Source of the DNA: Crocinitomix sp. | Lineage (GTDB): Bacteria; Bacteroidota; Bacteroidia; Flavobacteriales_D; Crocinitomicaceae | Assembly (NCBI GenBank): GCA_020849935.1 | Contig: JADZFJ010000023.1 | Span: 1 to 5,842 of the forward strand | Length of the DNA stretch: 5,842 nt | Direction of reading: 5' to 3' | In this document: positions 5,842 through 5,842 of the stretch, piece after piece | Layout: each line of letters begins with the position of its first letter | Numbering within the stretch: the first letter of the stretch is position 1 | Notes under the pieces: generated by a model | What the model saw: only the letters and a program-made list of their open reading frames with translations | Told to the model about the DNA's origin: nothing | Database searches by the model: none | Position numbers and translations under genes: made by a program

Positions 5842-5842
5842 A

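Noticed and set aside
1..5842. Mobile element, phage, defence system or CRISPR array
   Set aside because: There is no transposase, integrase, spaced repeat array or defence domain, and all recognisable genes are typical chromosomal Bacteroidota genes.

Overview
The window looks like ordinary chromosomal DNA from a Bacteroidota bacterium, most likely a member of the Flavobacteriales. The signs are low GC, two secreted proteins with type IX secretion (T9SS) C-terminal sorting domains, weak or absent Shine-Dalgarno sites, and promoter-like elements resembling the Bacteroidota -7 consensus TAnnTTTG. No mobile element, CRISPR array, tRNA or rRNA was seen. I place it no lower than this.

Layout. 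(1) Bases 2-973, + strand: 3' part of a di-heme cytochrome c peroxidase/MauG-family protein. Its frame is open to the left edge, so the true start lies outside. (2) Bases 1668-3311 then 976-1653, - strand: a methylcrotonyl-CoA-carboxylase-like carboxyltransferase beta subunit, followed 14 bp later by a small secreted protein with a degenerate T9SS tail. The pair is probably co-transcribed and converges on the peroxidase gene with 2 bp between stop codons. (3) Bases 3312-3496: a divergent intergenic region with candidate promoters for both directions around an imperfect nested dyad. (4) Bases 3497-3937, + strand: a Nudix hydrolase with a complete Nudix box. (5) Bases 3965-3992: a strong bidirectional terminator shared with the next, convergent gene. 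(6) Bases 4011-5096, - strand: an Omp28-like exported protein with a thioredoxin-type CxxC and a T9SS type A tail, codon-biased as if highly expressed. (7) Bases 5097-5412: AT-rich intergenic DNA with a candidate promoter and two inverted repeats. (8) Bases 5413-5841, - strand: an uncharacterised acidic protein, open to the right edge.

The genes do not form one obvious pathway. The carboxylase subunit belongs to branched-chain acyl-CoA (leucine) breakdown. The peroxidase and the CxxC protein are envelope or extracellular redox proteins, and the Nudix enzyme is cytosolic. I found no convincing new system. The points most worth a second look are the dyad between the divergent promoters, the tight carboxylase/secreted-protein pair, the mini-ORFs ahead of the Nudix gene, and the two edge genes that extend past their first in-window ATG.
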